Source: JARRLC01 sp050290865 (GTDB lineage: Bacteria; Pseudomonadota; Alphaproteobacteria; Rhizobiales; Rhodomicrobiaceae). From it: DNA of 64,000 nt. The notes below the pieces were generated by a model. It saw nothing but the letters and a program-made list of their open reading frames with translations. It had not been told where the DNA came from and searched no databases. Made by a program: the position numbers and the translations under genes. The stretch's first letter is position 1, and the number at the start of each line of letters is the position of its first letter. This document shows positions 20,999-30,510 of this stretch, piece by piece. The DNA is taken from assembly GCA_050290865.1 (NCBI GenBank), contig JBNKIW010000013.1, positions 25,202 through 89,201 of the forward strand, given 5' to 3'.

Positions 20999-21922
20999 TC
21001 AGAGCGGGAGATTGAAGACCCTCAAGGGCCGGAACTCGCCGCCTTCGACCTCGCCGAGCGCGACCAGCGTTCCGCGCGAGGTGGCATAGATGAGACCTTG
21101 GTGGATGGGGGCGTCGCGGCCTCGGATGATGACCGGCTTACCCCGTTTCAACAATGCCGCGTCCGCTCCGCCGACGGCCAGCGCCGGGATGCCGTCCAGC
21201 GCGGTCTCAACGGGCAGAAGCACCTTCATCAGTGCCTCGCGACCGTCGGGACTATTGCTCAATTCGCCAAGCCTTTCCAGCGAAATCGCTGCATCGGCGT
21301 GGAAAGGACCGACGCGCATCCGGCGAAGCTCGGCCACATGGCCGTAGCAGCCGAGCAGCCGCCCGAGATCGCGGGCCAGGGCGCGCACATAGGTGCCCTT
21401 GCCGCATTCGGCTTCGAATAAACAGGTGTCGCGGCTGGGGATATCCGCGATCTCAAGCCGCATGATGTCCACCGGGCGCGCCACGAGTTCGAAGTCTTCG
21501 CCGTCCCGCGCAAGGTCGTAGGCGCGCTCTCCATCGATTTTGATGGCGGAAAAGCGTGGCGGCGTCTGCATGATCTGCCCGCGAAATTTCGGCAATTCGG
21601 CCTCGATGGCCTCGCGGGTCGGTCTCGCATCGCTCGTTTTGGCAATGTCACCCTCGGCGTCGTCGGTCGTCGTCTCCACGCCCCAGCGCACGAGAAAGCG
21701 GTACTCCTTGGCGCTGTCGACGACATAGGGGATGGTCTTCGTCGCCTCGCCGAACGCGATCGGCAGCACGCCCGTCGCCAGCGGGTCGAGCGTACCGGCA
21801 TGGCCCGCCTTCTGCGGATTGAACAGGTGCTTGACCTTGTTCAGCGCGTGCGTGGAAGTGATGGCCTGGGGTTTGTCGAAAACGAGCCAGCCATTGACCG
21901 GGATGCCTTTGCGACGGGCCAT
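20999..21922 (-). CDS. truB: tRNA pseudouridine(55) synthase
   Basis: Forms pseudouridine 55 in the T-loop of tRNAs. 307 residues with the KVKHLFNPQKAGHAGTLDP segment that includes the catalytic Asp, and the later GTYVRALARDLG motif of TruB enzymes. Normal length. Lies 26 bases after rbfA and 31 before rpsO on the minus strand, clearly one operon. Confidence 0.96.
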   Translation of the reverse strand: MARRKGIPVNGWLVFDKPQAITSTHALNKVKHLFNPQKAGHAGTLDPLATGVLPIAFGEATKTIPYVVDSAKEYRFLVRWGVETTTDDAEGDIAKTSDARPTREAIEAELPKFRGQIMQTPPRFSAIKIDGERAYDLARDGEDFELVARPVDIMRLEIADIPSRDTCLFEAECGKGTYVRALARDLGRLLGCYGHVAELRRMRVGPFHADAAISLERLGELSNSPDGREALMKVLLPVETALDGIPALAVGGADAALLKRGKPVIIRGRDAPIHQGLIYATSRGTLVALGEVEGGEFRPLRVFNLPL

Positions 21923-21948
21923 ATCGGATGCTCCGCAAATACTGGGTG

Positions 21949-22332
21949 TCAGTCAAGGTCGCGCGCAACGTCCGGCGAGCGCAGCAGCGCGTCGATGCGT
22001 TCGGCCTCATCGAAACTCTCGTCGATCCGGAACACCAGATCGGGCAGGTACTTCATTTCGACGCGCTTGGCCAGTTCGCCGCGCAGAAAGCGGTGATGGC
22101 GTTTCAAAGCCGCGACAAGCGCCGCAGCGTCGCCCGCGCCCAACGGCCGCACATAGACCGTCGCATGACGCAGATCGGGCGACAACCTCACTTCGGTCAC
22201 CGTGACGGGCCGGCCGAGGTCAGGGTCGGCGATCTCCCCGCGCAGGAGGATATCGGCGAGCGCATGGCGGATCAATTCGCCCACCCGGAGTTGGCGCTGC
22301 GTGGCCGCCTTTTCGCCATGCCTTTTCCTCAT
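21949..22332 (-). CDS. rbfA: Ribosome-binding factor A
   Basis: 30S maturation factor acting on the 5' helix of 16S rRNA, important in the cold. I choose the ATG at 22332 (MRKRHGE) for a 127-residue product, because GGGGACGAGG precedes it and the family starts there; the open frame extends further upstream to 22440 without homology. KH-like features include RVGELIRHALADIL and VTVTEVRLSPDLRHATVYV. First gene of rbfA-truB-rpsO; infB, its usual upstream neighbour, is absent. Confidence 0.93.
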   Translation of the reverse strand: MRKRHGEKAATQRQLRVGELIRHALADILLRGEIADPDLGRPVTVTEVRLSPDLRHATVYVRPLGAGDAAALVAALKRHHRFLRGELAKRVEMKYLPDLVFRIDESFDEAERIDALLRSPDVARDLD

Positions 22333-22681
22333 CCTCGTCCCCTTGCTGGGATGAAATCCGCGATCAGCGCGCGCAACCAGTGCTTGAGTGGAAAGCCGCA
22401 AGCCCGCCATGACCGTCTCGCGCCCCGTGACGATGCGCATGATGGTGCGCGTGCGTCGAGCCGAAGTCCCCGCGGTTTAGCGCTCCGGGCGGGAAAGCGC
22501 AACCGCGGTGAACCGGATACACGCCGCCCTGGAAGGCCGTTTGAACCCGCATCGTCGGCGGCGCCAGGGGGCATTCGCGGTTTGCTCGGAGTAAAACCTG
22601 TGCTCAGCCGCGCATTGGCCGTCTGACGAAGTTGGGCTATGATCGCCGCCGCTTCATTGCAGGGGGGCACCAGGGGAGCTG
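22333..22681. other. Intergenic region between rbfA and the D-lactate dehydrogenase gene
   Basis: 349 bases separating divergent genes; must contain both promoters. No RNA gene, repeat or convincing short ORF was seen. Confidence 0.4.
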
Positions 22682-24106
22682 ATGTCCGGAACGAGCACCG
22701 AGTACGAACAATCCGGCGCCAGCCGAGACGCGGCCGCGCGTGCCGAAACACTTGCCGGGCTCAAGGAGCGATTCGGCTCCCGCTACCATGACGGGCTGGC
22801 CTTCCGCGAGCAGCACGCGCACACGACGACCTGGATTCCCAACCAGCCGCCGGATGCCGTGATCTTCCCCGACAACACGTCGGAAGTGGTGGACATCGTC
22901 AATCTCTGCCGCGGCAGCCGCACGCCCATCATTCCCTTCGGCGTAGGGACGTCGCTGGAAGGGCACCTGAACGCGCCCCTCGGCGGCGTCACGCTCGATT
23001 TCGCGCGCATGAACCGCGTTCTCCGCGTCAATGCCGAGGATCTCGACTGCGAGGTCGAGCCGGGCCTGACCCGCAAACACCTTGACGCCCATCTCCGCGA
23101 CACCGGCCTGTTCTTCCCCGTGGACCCCGGCGCCGACGCCACGCTCGGCGGCATGGCCGCGACGCGCGCCTCGGGCACCAATGCCGTGCGCTACGGCACG
23201 ATGCGGGAAGTCGTGCTGAACCTCACGGCGGTGATGGCCGACGGCAGCGTCGTGCGCACCGCGAGCCGCGCCCGCAAATCCGCCGCCGGATACGATCTGA
23301 CCCGTCTCCTCGTCGGTTCGGAAGGTACGCTCGGCATCATCACGTCGCTGACGCTGCGGCTGTTCGGCATCCCCGAATCGATCCTCGCCGCCGTCTGCCC
23401 GTTCAAGACGCTCGACGGCGCCTGCCGCACCGTGACCACGGCCATTCAGTTCGGTCTCGGTCTCGCGCGCATCGAACTGGCCGATGCACTTCAGATCGAG
23501 GCCATCAATGCCTATTCCAAGCTCAGCCTCGCGGAAACGCCGACCCTGTTCCTCGAATTTCACGGGACCAGGGCGGGGACGCTGGAGCAGGTGGAGGCCT
23601 TCAAGCGTCTGGCCGAAGCCGAGGATGGCGGCCCGCTGGAATGGGCGGAGCGTACCGAGGATCGCAACAGGCTGTGGCAGGCGCGCCATGATGCCTACTG
23701 GGCCGCTCTGCAACTCAGGCCCGGGGCCTCGGTGTTCGCCACCGATGTCTGCGTGCCGGTTTCGCGCCTTGCGGAGTGCGTCGCCCGGACCCACGACGAC
23801 CTGGAGAGCATGAACCTGACGGCGCCCGTTGTCGGCCACGTCGGGGACGGAAATTTCCACGTCATGCCGCTCGTCGATATGACCGATCCGGAGGAAGTCC
23901 GCGCCGTCGAGCGCTTCAACGACCGGCTCGTGGACCGCGCCCTGAAAATGGGGGGAACCTCGACCGGCGAGCATGGCGTCGGCACCGGCAAAATGAAGTT
24001 TCTGGAGAAAGAACACGGCGCTGGCCTTATGGTCATGAGTGCCATAAAGAGGGCGCTGGACCCGCATAATATTCTCAACCCTGGCAAGATCGTTGCGTTG
24101 CCGTAA
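22682..24106 (+). CDS. FAD-linked D-lactate dehydrogenase (cytochrome), DLD/GlcD type
   Basis: FAD-binding PCMH-type oxidoreductase of 474 residues that would oxidise D-lactate (or a similar 2-hydroxy acid) and pass electrons to the respiratory chain. The FAD-binding part carries PIIPFGVGTSLEGH, DPGADATLGGMAATRASGTNA and GSEGTLGIIT; the C-terminal half has HVGDGNFHVMPL and the closing EHGVGTGKMKFL with ALDPHNILNPGKI. These match the eukaryotic-type DLD group. AGGGGAG lies just upstream of the ATG. Glycolate oxidase GlcD is an alternative, but no glcE or glcF follows. Confidence 0.9.
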   Translation: MSGTSTEYEQSGASRDAAARAETLAGLKERFGSRYHDGLAFREQHAHTTTWIPNQPPDAVIFPDNTSEVVDIVNLCRGSRTPIIPFGVGTSLEGHLNAPLGGVTLDFARMNRVLRVNAEDLDCEVEPGLTRKHLDAHLRDTGLFFPVDPGADATLGGMAATRASGTNAVRYGTMREVVLNLTAVMADGSVVRTASRARKSAAGYDLTRLLVGSEGTLGIITSLTLRLFGIPESILAAVCPFKTLDGACRTVTTAIQFGLGLARIELADALQIEAINAYSKLSLAETPTLFLEFHGTRAGTLEQVEAFKRLAEAEDGGPLEWAERTEDRNRLWQARHDAYWAALQLRPGASVFATDVCVPVSRLAECVARTHDDLESMNLTAPVVGHVGDGNFHVMPLVDMTDPEEVRAVERFNDRLVDRALKMGGTSTGEHGVGTGKMKFLEKEHGAGLMVMSAIKRALDPHNILNPGKIVALP

Positions 24107-24172
24107 GGTTCCTGTATTGTCCGGAGCCGCTGCTGCAAATACACCGCTGCCGGGAAAGGCTGGAGGCTTCCG

Positions 24173-27100
24173 ATGGGGTCGGTAATCGCCTGGCTGACAA
24201 CGCTGCTGGTGGCCGCGCTCGCCGCGCTCCTGGCCGTGCCCTATTTCGTCAACTGGAACGACTACCGGGACATCTTCGAGGCGGAGGCTGCCAAGGTCTT
24301 CGGCCGCGCGGTTCACATCGAGGGTGATATTCACCTGACATTCCTGCCCACGCCGATGCTCAACCTGCGGGGTGTGCGCATCGCGGACGAGTTCGGCAGT
24401 TTCACGCGTCCCTTCGCCGAGGTGGAGACCTTCAACGCCGTCCTGTCGCTTCCGGCGATCCTGACCGGCACGGTCGAAACCAAGAAGCTGGAGCTGGACC
24501 AGCCCGTCATCCGGTTCGCCGTCGACGAACTGGGCGAAGGCAACTGGCAGAGCGTGCGCCCGCACCGGTTCGATCTGCCCGTGCGCCAGCTCATCCTTCG
24601 CGATGCCGATATCCGCGACGGGCTGGTGGAGTTTCGCCGCGGCAAGACAAGGCCGCCGTCGCGCATCGAGAACATTTCCGGGACGCTGAGCGCCGAAAGC
24701 CTGAGCGGGCCCTTCCGCTTCACGGGGCAGGCCGCGATCGGGGGTGATCGCCGCGAGATGAAGCTGTCCGGCGCGCTGGACGGGGTGGGCCTGCGGGTCA
24801 AGGGTTTCATCCGTTCAGGCAGTGGCGCCAGCATTTACCAGGTCGACGGCGAGATAACGGGGTTCTACGGTCCCCTGAAATATTCCGGGCCGGTCGTGGC
24901 GCGGCTCGCGCTCGACAAGGCTGCGCGGGAAGCCGCCGCCGGATCGCTTGGAGAGACGCTGCCGGGCCGCGCCGTCGAGTTGCGCGCGTCTTCCACGGTG
25001 ACGCTGGAGGATGTGAAGCTGGAGAACATGGCCTTCACGCTCACGCAGGACGACCGTCCGCAATCGCTGAGTGGCAGCGCGTTCGCCTCCTGGGGTGACA
25101 GGCCGCGGCTCGATATCTCCGTCGATGCCTCCTGGTTCGATATCGACCAGATGCTGCGCGTCGCGGCCGACAATGGTAAAGGCGATGCGCGGGCGCAGAC
25201 ACAGGCATCCACCCCTGCCGCAGCGCTCGCAGCCCTGCCGGAGCTGTTCACCGGCTGGTCCTTCAAACCGCGCCAGGGTTCGATCAAGGCCAAATTCCGG
25301 CAGACGAATCTTGGCGGCGAGATGATCGAGGGGCTCGATTTTGCCGCCGTCCACGACCACGGCGACTGGCGAATCGATAAGCTGACCGCGCGCCTTCCGG
25401 GTGCCACCGACGTTGATATCAAAGGCACGGTGCCCGCCGGGGACACGTTCACGCTCGCAGGCCAGTTCAAGCTCAAGGGCAAGTATCTGTCGCGGCTTCT
25501 GCGCTGGGCCGCGCCTTCGCTCGGCGCGGTCGACACCGGGAACGCGCAGAATTTCTCGCTGACCAGTGATGTGACGCTGGGCTCATCCCAGATAGCGTTT
25601 AAGTCGGCCAAGGGCGAGTTCGGCGATTCCTCTTTTTCGGGCGAGTTGGTCTACGATTATGGTGAGGCGTCACAACTGGCGCTCACGCTTCAAAGCGAGC
25701 GTCTTGACCTGCGCCCCGTATTCGGCGGGCGTGATCTTGCATCCTCGGTGAGGGAGCGCGCCTCGGGCTGGACGGCGCAGACGGACGCGGCGCCGGGGAC
25801 CGCCCCGGATGCGACGAACTCGCCATCTCCCGCACAACCGGCGCCGAGAGCTAGTCTTTTCGATGTTGCGCGCACGGTGTTCAACGCGCGGCGCTCCAAG
25901 GTCAGCGTGCGGGTCGCGCATTTGCATCTGCCCTCGCTCGAAGCGCGCGACGTGCGTTCGGTTCTGCGCTACGAAAACGGCACGCTGGACATCGGCGAAC
26001 TCAATCTGGCCACCACCGACGGTCTCAGCATCAAGGCGGAAGGGCGTCTCACCGGGTTCGAGGGCACGCCGGACGGCGCGCTCACGCTCGCGGTATGGGC
26101 GCCGAAGGCTGCGGCGGTGGGCAATCTGGGGCGGCTCGCGGGGCTCGATATTTACGGCAGCTCCGCGCAGAAGCGCCTGGAGACATTTGCGCCCCTTCAG
26201 CTCAGCGGCCATCTGAGCGCCAGCCGCCGGGACCGGAACCTGCAACTCACACTGGCGGGCAAGGCTGCAGCCAGCGAACTGTCGCTGTCGGCCAAGCTCG
26301 ACGGCGATTTTTCCACCCTCAACGATGCCAAGCTGGATGTTGGCGGCGTGATCGCCAATGGCGACGGGCGGCAGCTCATCGCTCAGCTCGCGCCGGAGGT
26401 GCCGCTCGATCCGTCCACCACTGCAAACGGTGCGGGTGCGCTCAACATCTCGGTGTCGGGGGCGATGAAGACCGGTCTTACCACAAAGCTCGAACTCCGC
26501 ACGCCGGATGTCCAGGGGCGTTTCCAAGGGCTGGTCGGACCGCTGGACAGCCCGTGGTCGGCGAGCGGTGATTTGTCCTTGCGCGCCTCGCGGGGAGCGA
26601 CGGCGCTCTCCATGCTGCGTCTCACGCCAGGGGGGACGCCGGTGACAGGCGCGCTCGATCTGCGTGCCGCGGTATCGAAGAAGGGCACCGAATACAAAGC
26701 CGATAGCGTGGATGCGCGGATAGGCGGCGAGACCGTTGGCGGCAGCGTGAGCGTGGATGTGTCGGGTAAACGTCCCGTGGCCGCGCTGGAGCTTGGCGCC
26801 GGGGCGGTCATCCTGCCGAAGATAGCGGCCTATCTCGTGGACTGGGACCGCAAGGACATCACCTCGCAACTTGCCGAGGCGGCCAGCGGCAGAAGCCTCT
26901 GGCCCAATCATGCGTTTTCATTCCGCGCCTTCGAAGCCGCCGACGGCACGCTGAAGCTGAAGGCGAAGACGCTTTCGCTCAACGAAGAGATAACGCTCAG
27001 CGACGCCGTGCTGCAGGCTTCCCTGAAGGACGGTGCGCTCACCCTGACCCGGCTCGATGGCGGGCTTTACGGCGGCAGCTTCGAGGCCTCGGGCGCGCTG

Positions 27101-28069
27101 GCCTCGACGCGCGGGCGTGTTGTGCTCGATGCGCGTGCAAAGCTCGAAGGGGCCATACTCAGCAAGATCACGATCGCCAGCGATGGCAAGCCTGTCGCCA
27201 GGGGCAAGGCGGCTCTCGACCTGGAGATGCATGGCGAAGGGCTCAGTCCGCGCGGATTGATCTCGGTCATTTCAGGCGAGGGGCAGGTCCGGCTGCAGAA
27301 CGGCAAGCTCAGCGGCCTCACCCCGGCTGTGCTCCGCGACGCGGCCGATGCCTATCTGGCGCAGGACATTCCGCAGAAGAAACGCCTGATCAAGCGGATC
27401 AACACCGGTCTACGGCGCGGGATCCTTTCCTATCCGGGTGTCACGGTGCCCCTCACCGTGAAGGACGGGATGCTGCGGATCAGGGATGCCACCGTCGAGG
27501 GCAAGGATTACAAGGCCAAGGGGGGCGTCCTCGTCGATCTGGGCTCGCTGCGCATCGACAGCGAATGGGACATAGCCTACACCGGCAAGACCCGATCGGG
27601 TGCCAGCTTGCCGCCCGTCCAGCTCGTATTTGCCGGACCTCTTCACCGCTTCGCGACGCTGGAGCCGCAGGTTCATGTCGAGCCGCTGGAGCGTTTTCTC
27701 TCCATGCGCCGCATGGAGCAGGATATGGATAAGCTGGAGAAGCTGAACGGCCGGCCGCCTGCCGGAACGCGCGAAGGCGGGGCCTCCCAGCGCGGTGCGC
27801 GGCCCTCCACGGGGTTTGCAACCGCAACCGAGACAGCGCCGGCGAAGTCGGCCGAACCGAAGCCGCGGGAGAAGACCGGCACCCTCGTGCCCTCCGCCAT
27901 TGCGCCGCGGGCCGAGGCCAGTGAGCGCCGGGATGCCGGGACGAGCCGCGGAGGGGTTGCCGGTGGCTGGAACACCGGCACCGAACAGGCGGGCTCCGAG
28001 AAGTCAGCCGGGGACGCAGGTGATTTCGAGGCGCGCATGCGCAGGGCAATCGAGTCCGGCGGCCGGTAG
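24173..28069 (+). CDS. Very long AsmA family protein
   Basis: Inner-membrane anchored protein of 1298 residues. A single N-terminal helix (about 5-26) is followed by the AsmA start FVNWNDYRDIFEAEAAKVFGR, then long beta-rich repeats of the bridge-like fold and a C-terminal AsmA-like domain (about 940-1180). The last 110 residues are a Pro/Ala/Gly-rich, probably disordered tail. AsmA-like proteins influence outer-membrane lipid balance, so it may help move phospholipid across the periplasm. GGAGG precedes the start. About twice the length of E. coli AsmA. Confidence 0.9.
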   Translation: MGSVIAWLTTLLVAALAALLAVPYFVNWNDYRDIFEAEAAKVFGRAVHIEGDIHLTFLPTPMLNLRGVRIADEFGSFTRPFAEVETFNAVLSLPAILTGTVETKKLELDQPVIRFAVDELGEGNWQSVRPHRFDLPVRQLILRDADIRDGLVEFRRGKTRPPSRIENISGTLSAESLSGPFRFTGQAAIGGDRREMKLSGALDGVGLRVKGFIRSGSGASIYQVDGEITGFYGPLKYSGPVVARLALDKAAREAAAGSLGETLPGRAVELRASSTVTLEDVKLENMAFTLTQDDRPQSLSGSAFASWGDRPRLDISVDASWFDIDQMLRVAADNGKGDARAQTQASTPAAALAALPELFTGWSFKPRQGSIKAKFRQTNLGGEMIEGLDFAAVHDHGDWRIDKLTARLPGATDVDIKGTVPAGDTFTLAGQFKLKGKYLSRLLRWAAPSLGAVDTGNAQNFSLTSDVTLGSSQIAFKSAKGEFGDSSFSGELVYDYGEASQLALTLQSERLDLRPVFGGRDLASSVRERASGWTAQTDAAPGTAPDATNSPSPAQPAPRASLFDVARTVFNARRSKVSVRVAHLHLPSLEARDVRSVLRYENGTLDIGELNLATTDGLSIKAEGRLTGFEGTPDGALTLAVWAPKAAAVGNLGRLAGLDIYGSSAQKRLETFAPLQLSGHLSASRRDRNLQLTLAGKAAASELSLSAKLDGDFSTLNDAKLDVGGVIANGDGRQLIAQLAPEVPLDPSTTANGAGALNISVSGAMKTGLTTKLELRTPDVQGRFQGLVGPLDSPWSASGDLSLRASRGATALSMLRLTPGGTPVTGALDLRAAVSKKGTEYKADSVDARIGGETVGGSVSVDVSGKRPVAALELGAGAVILPKIAAYLVDWDRKDITSQLAEAASGRSLWPNHAFSFRAFEAADGTLKLKAKTLSLNEEITLSDAVLQASLKDGALTLTRLDGGLYGGSFEASGALASTRGRVVLDARAKLEGAILSKITIASDGKPVARGKAALDLEMHGEGLSPRGLISVISGEGQVRLQNGKLSGLTPAVLRDAADAYLAQDIPQKKRLIKRINTGLRRGILSYPGVTVPLTVKDGMLRIRDATVEGKDYKAKGGVLVDLGSLRIDSEWDIAYTGKTRSGASLPPVQLVFAGPLHRFATLEPQVHVEPLERFLSMRRMEQDMDKLEKLNGRPPAGTREGGASQRGARPSTGFATATETAPAKSAEPKPREKTGTLVPSAIAPRAEASERRDAGTSRGGVAGGWNTGTEQAGSEKSAGDAGDFEARMRRAIESGGR

Positions 28070-28212
28070 CTCTCGAGCGAATGCAGGCGGAGCAACGGGG
28101 TTCCGCTGGAGACGAGCGCCGCTCCGGGGCGCTGCTACCTTAAGCCGCAGAAAGCATTGCATCGACGAGACGGCGGCGCTACGACTGTTGCGGTCAGGTA
28201 CGGAAACTGCTC

Positions 28213-29289
28213 ATGGTCTCGATCCCGAATGACGCTGCACAGGGCGGCCACACGCAGCGCGCGTCCCATTCCGGTGATGCGGCAATCAAAATCTGGCTCT
28301 ACACGGTTGCCGCGCTCGTCTTGTTGATGATCGTCGTTGGCGGAGCGACGCGGCTCACCAATTCAGGCCTGTCGATTACCGAATGGCAGCCCATCATCGG
28401 CACAGTCCCTCCCTTGAGCGATGCCGACTGGCAGGATGCCTTCCAGAAATACCAGCAGATCCCGCAATATAAGATCATCAACCGGGGCATGAGCCTCGCC
28501 GAGTTCAAGTTCATCTACTGGTGGGAATGGAGTCACCGGCTGCTCGGACGGCTCATCGGCGTGGTCTTCTTCGTGCCGTTCCTTGTGTTCTGGATGCGCG
28601 GCATGATCGGTGCGGCGCTGTGGCCAAGACTGCTTGGCATCTTTCTGCTCGGCGGTGCGCAAGGGGCGATGGGGTGGTACATGGTGGCGAGCGGTCTCGC
28701 GGAGCGCACCTCGGTGAGCCAGTACCGCCTGAGCGCGCATCTGGCCCTCGCCGTCACCGTGATCGCCGCCATCCTGTGGGTGGCGTTCGGCCTGGGACGG
28801 GAGGCGGAGCGACGCCGGATCGCCGCGCCCATGGCGGGTTTGAAGACCGGCGCCGCCGTGCTCGTGGCACTGATTTTCCTGCAAATTCTCGCGGGCGGCT
28901 TCACGGCGGGGACGCATGCGGGCCTGTCGCACAACACATGGCCGCTGATGGACGGCGCGCTCATTCCAGGCGGCTTGTGGGTGATGGAACCATGGTACGC
29001 CAACCTTTTTGAGAATGTGCTTACCGTACAGTTCAACCACCGCGTCATCGGTTACGCGGTCGCGCTCGTGGCGATCGTCAATGCTGTTGTGGTGTGGCGC
29101 GCCGGCGTGCCCGGCGTGGTCCGGCTGACCGCGAGCCTCCTCGTCGTGGCTGTACTCGCGCAGATCACGCTCGGGGTGTTCACGGTGTTGACCCAGGTGC
29201 AGATCGGCATCGCGCTGGCGCATCAGGCAGCAGCCATCGTGCTTTTCGGCTTGGCGCTCTATCATCTTCACCGGCTGCGCGCGCCGTGA
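28213..29289 (+). CDS. ctaA: Haem A synthase
   Basis: Polytopic membrane enzyme (COX15/CtaA type 2) converting haem O to haem A for aa3-type cytochrome oxidase. 358 residues, about eight membrane helices, with conserved VVGGATRLTNSGLSITEW, FIYWWEWSHRLLGR, AGTHAGLSHNTWPLMDG and a haem-ligand FNHRVIGY. Its stop overlaps the GTG start of the following amino acid kinase gene by three bases, linking it to the C1-cofactor genes. Confidence 0.96.
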   Translation: MVSIPNDAAQGGHTQRASHSGDAAIKIWLYTVAALVLLMIVVGGATRLTNSGLSITEWQPIIGTVPPLSDADWQDAFQKYQQIPQYKIINRGMSLAEFKFIYWWEWSHRLLGRLIGVVFFVPFLVFWMRGMIGAALWPRLLGIFLLGGAQGAMGWYMVASGLAERTSVSQYRLSAHLALAVTVIAAILWVAFGLGREAERRRIAAPMAGLKTGAAVLVALIFLQILAGGFTAGTHAGLSHNTWPLMDGALIPGGLWVMEPWYANLFENVLTVQFNHRVIGYAVALVAIVNAVVVWRAGVPGVVRLTASLLVVAVLAQITLGVFTVLTQVQIGIALAHQAAAIVLFGLALYHLHRLRAP

Positions 29290-29915
29290 GCGCGAACCTC
29301 ACGATCATCAAGCTGGGCGGAAGCCTCGCCGGGTCGCCGCGGCTTCAGGAGAGCGTGGCCGCCGTAGCGGGAGCGGAGCGCGCGGGCGTGATCGTACCCG
29401 GCGGCGGGCCGTTCGCGGACGCCGTACGCGTGGCGCAGGACAATATCGGCTTCGGCGACCGCGCGGCGCACCGCATGGCGCTTCTGGCCATGTGCCAGTT
29501 CGGTGAAGCGGTGGCGTCGTTCCACCCCCGGCTCGTGTCGGCCAGCGGCGTTGTCCGCATCCGCGAAGCTTTCGCCGCAAACGCCGTGCCCGTGTGGACG
29601 CCGTGGCCAATGGCCGACGGTCTCGACGCGGTGCCTGCCAGTTGGGATATCACTTCGGACAGCCTCGCCGCATGGCTCGGCGGCAGGCTCGGCGCGGCGC
29701 GGCTTTTGCTGCTGAAATCCACCGAACCGCCGCCGAACCCGGTCGGTCCGGCGGACATCGTCAAATGGGGCATAGCCGATCCGGCTTTCGCACACTATCT
29801 TCAGAAGAGCGGGCTTGACGCATGGTGGCTGGGTCCCTCCGCGCTTGCCGGCCTGGCGTCGATGATCGACGGCGAAGGCGAGTGTGGTGTCCCAATTCGA
29901 GACGGAAAGGGCTGA
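29286..29915 (+). CDS. Amino acid kinase family protein, MfnE-like
   Basis: 209-residue kinase starting with GTG at 29286, overlapping the ctaA stop (GTGA). The phosphate-binding start TIIKLGGSL and IVPGGGPFAD are typical of the aspartokinase/uridylate kinase fold. Methanogen MfnE of this family phosphorylates 5-(aminomethyl)-3-furanmethanol phosphate in methanofuran synthesis, and methylotrophs carry homologues for methylofuran. Context (three further pterin/furan cofactor genes downstream) supports this role; the sequence alone shows only the fold. Confidence 0.8.
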   Translation: MSANLTIIKLGGSLAGSPRLQESVAAVAGAERAGVIVPGGGPFADAVRVAQDNIGFGDRAAHRMALLAMCQFGEAVASFHPRLVSASGVVRIREAFAANAVPVWTPWPMADGLDAVPASWDITSDSLAAWLGGRLGAARLLLLKSTEPPPNPVGPADIVKWGIADPAFAHYLQKSGLDAWWLGPSALAGLASMIDGEGECGVPIRDGKG

Positions 29916-29949
29916 TGGCGACGCTAATTCGTAAAGGCAGCGAGTTCCG

Positions 29950-30510
29950 ATGAGCAGGCATCCACAAAAGCCGCGCCTCGCCTGGGCGCTGACTGGCTCA
30001 GGCCATTTCTTCACCGAGTGCATGGATCTGATGCACGAAATCGGCGAACTCGACGTCTTCGTCAGCAAGGCCGGGGCCGAGGTGGTGCGCATGTACAAGC
30101 ATGACCTCGCCATGCTGCCCGAACCCGCGCGCGTCTTCCGCGACACCACGGCCAGCGCCGCACCGGTCGGCGGCTTCTATCTCGGCGCCTATCACACGCT
30201 GGTGGTGGCGCCCGCAACCTCCAACACCGTGGCCAAATTCGTCTGGGGCATCTCCGACAATCTCGCCACCAACGTCTTCGCCCAGGCGGGCAAGTGCCGC
30301 GTCCCCATCATCGTCTTCGCCTGCGACAGCGCGCCGGAAATGGAGAGCATGGCGCCGGGCGGCATGGTGAAGGTCTATCCGCGCAGGGTGGACCTCGACA
30401 ATGTCGAGCGCCTGAAGACTTTCGAGGCCACCACGGTCGTCGATTCCGTCGAAGCCCTCCGCGCGGCGCTGAGCGAACGCATCACATGTCTGAGCGCCTC
30501 CTCTTCCTGA
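29950..30510 (+). CDS. afpA: Archaeal-type flavoprotein, AfpA/DmrB family
   Basis: 186-residue FMN-binding flavoprotein of the Rossmann-like flavoprotein fold, with LAWALTGSGHF at the start, VVAPATSNTVAKFVWGISDN in the middle and a PIIVFACDS motif. Relatives in methylotrophs lie among tetrahydromethanopterin genes; the DmrB member reduces dihydromethanopterin to the active tetrahydro form. That reaction is the likeliest here. Its end overlaps the start of the next gene by 25 bases. Confidence 0.85.
   Translation: MSRHPQKPRLAWALTGSGHFFTECMDLMHEIGELDVFVSKAGAEVVRMYKHDLAMLPEPARVFRDTTASAAPVGGFYLGAYHTLVVAPATSNTVAKFVWGISDNLATNVFAQAGKCRVPIIVFACDSAPEMESMAPGGMVKVYPRRVDLDNVERLKTFEATTVVDSVEALRAALSERITCLSASSS

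Noticed and set aside
22637..24565. 642-codon open frame on the minus strand
   Set aside because: Opposite to the D-lactate dehydrogenase and asmA genes; no family similarity.
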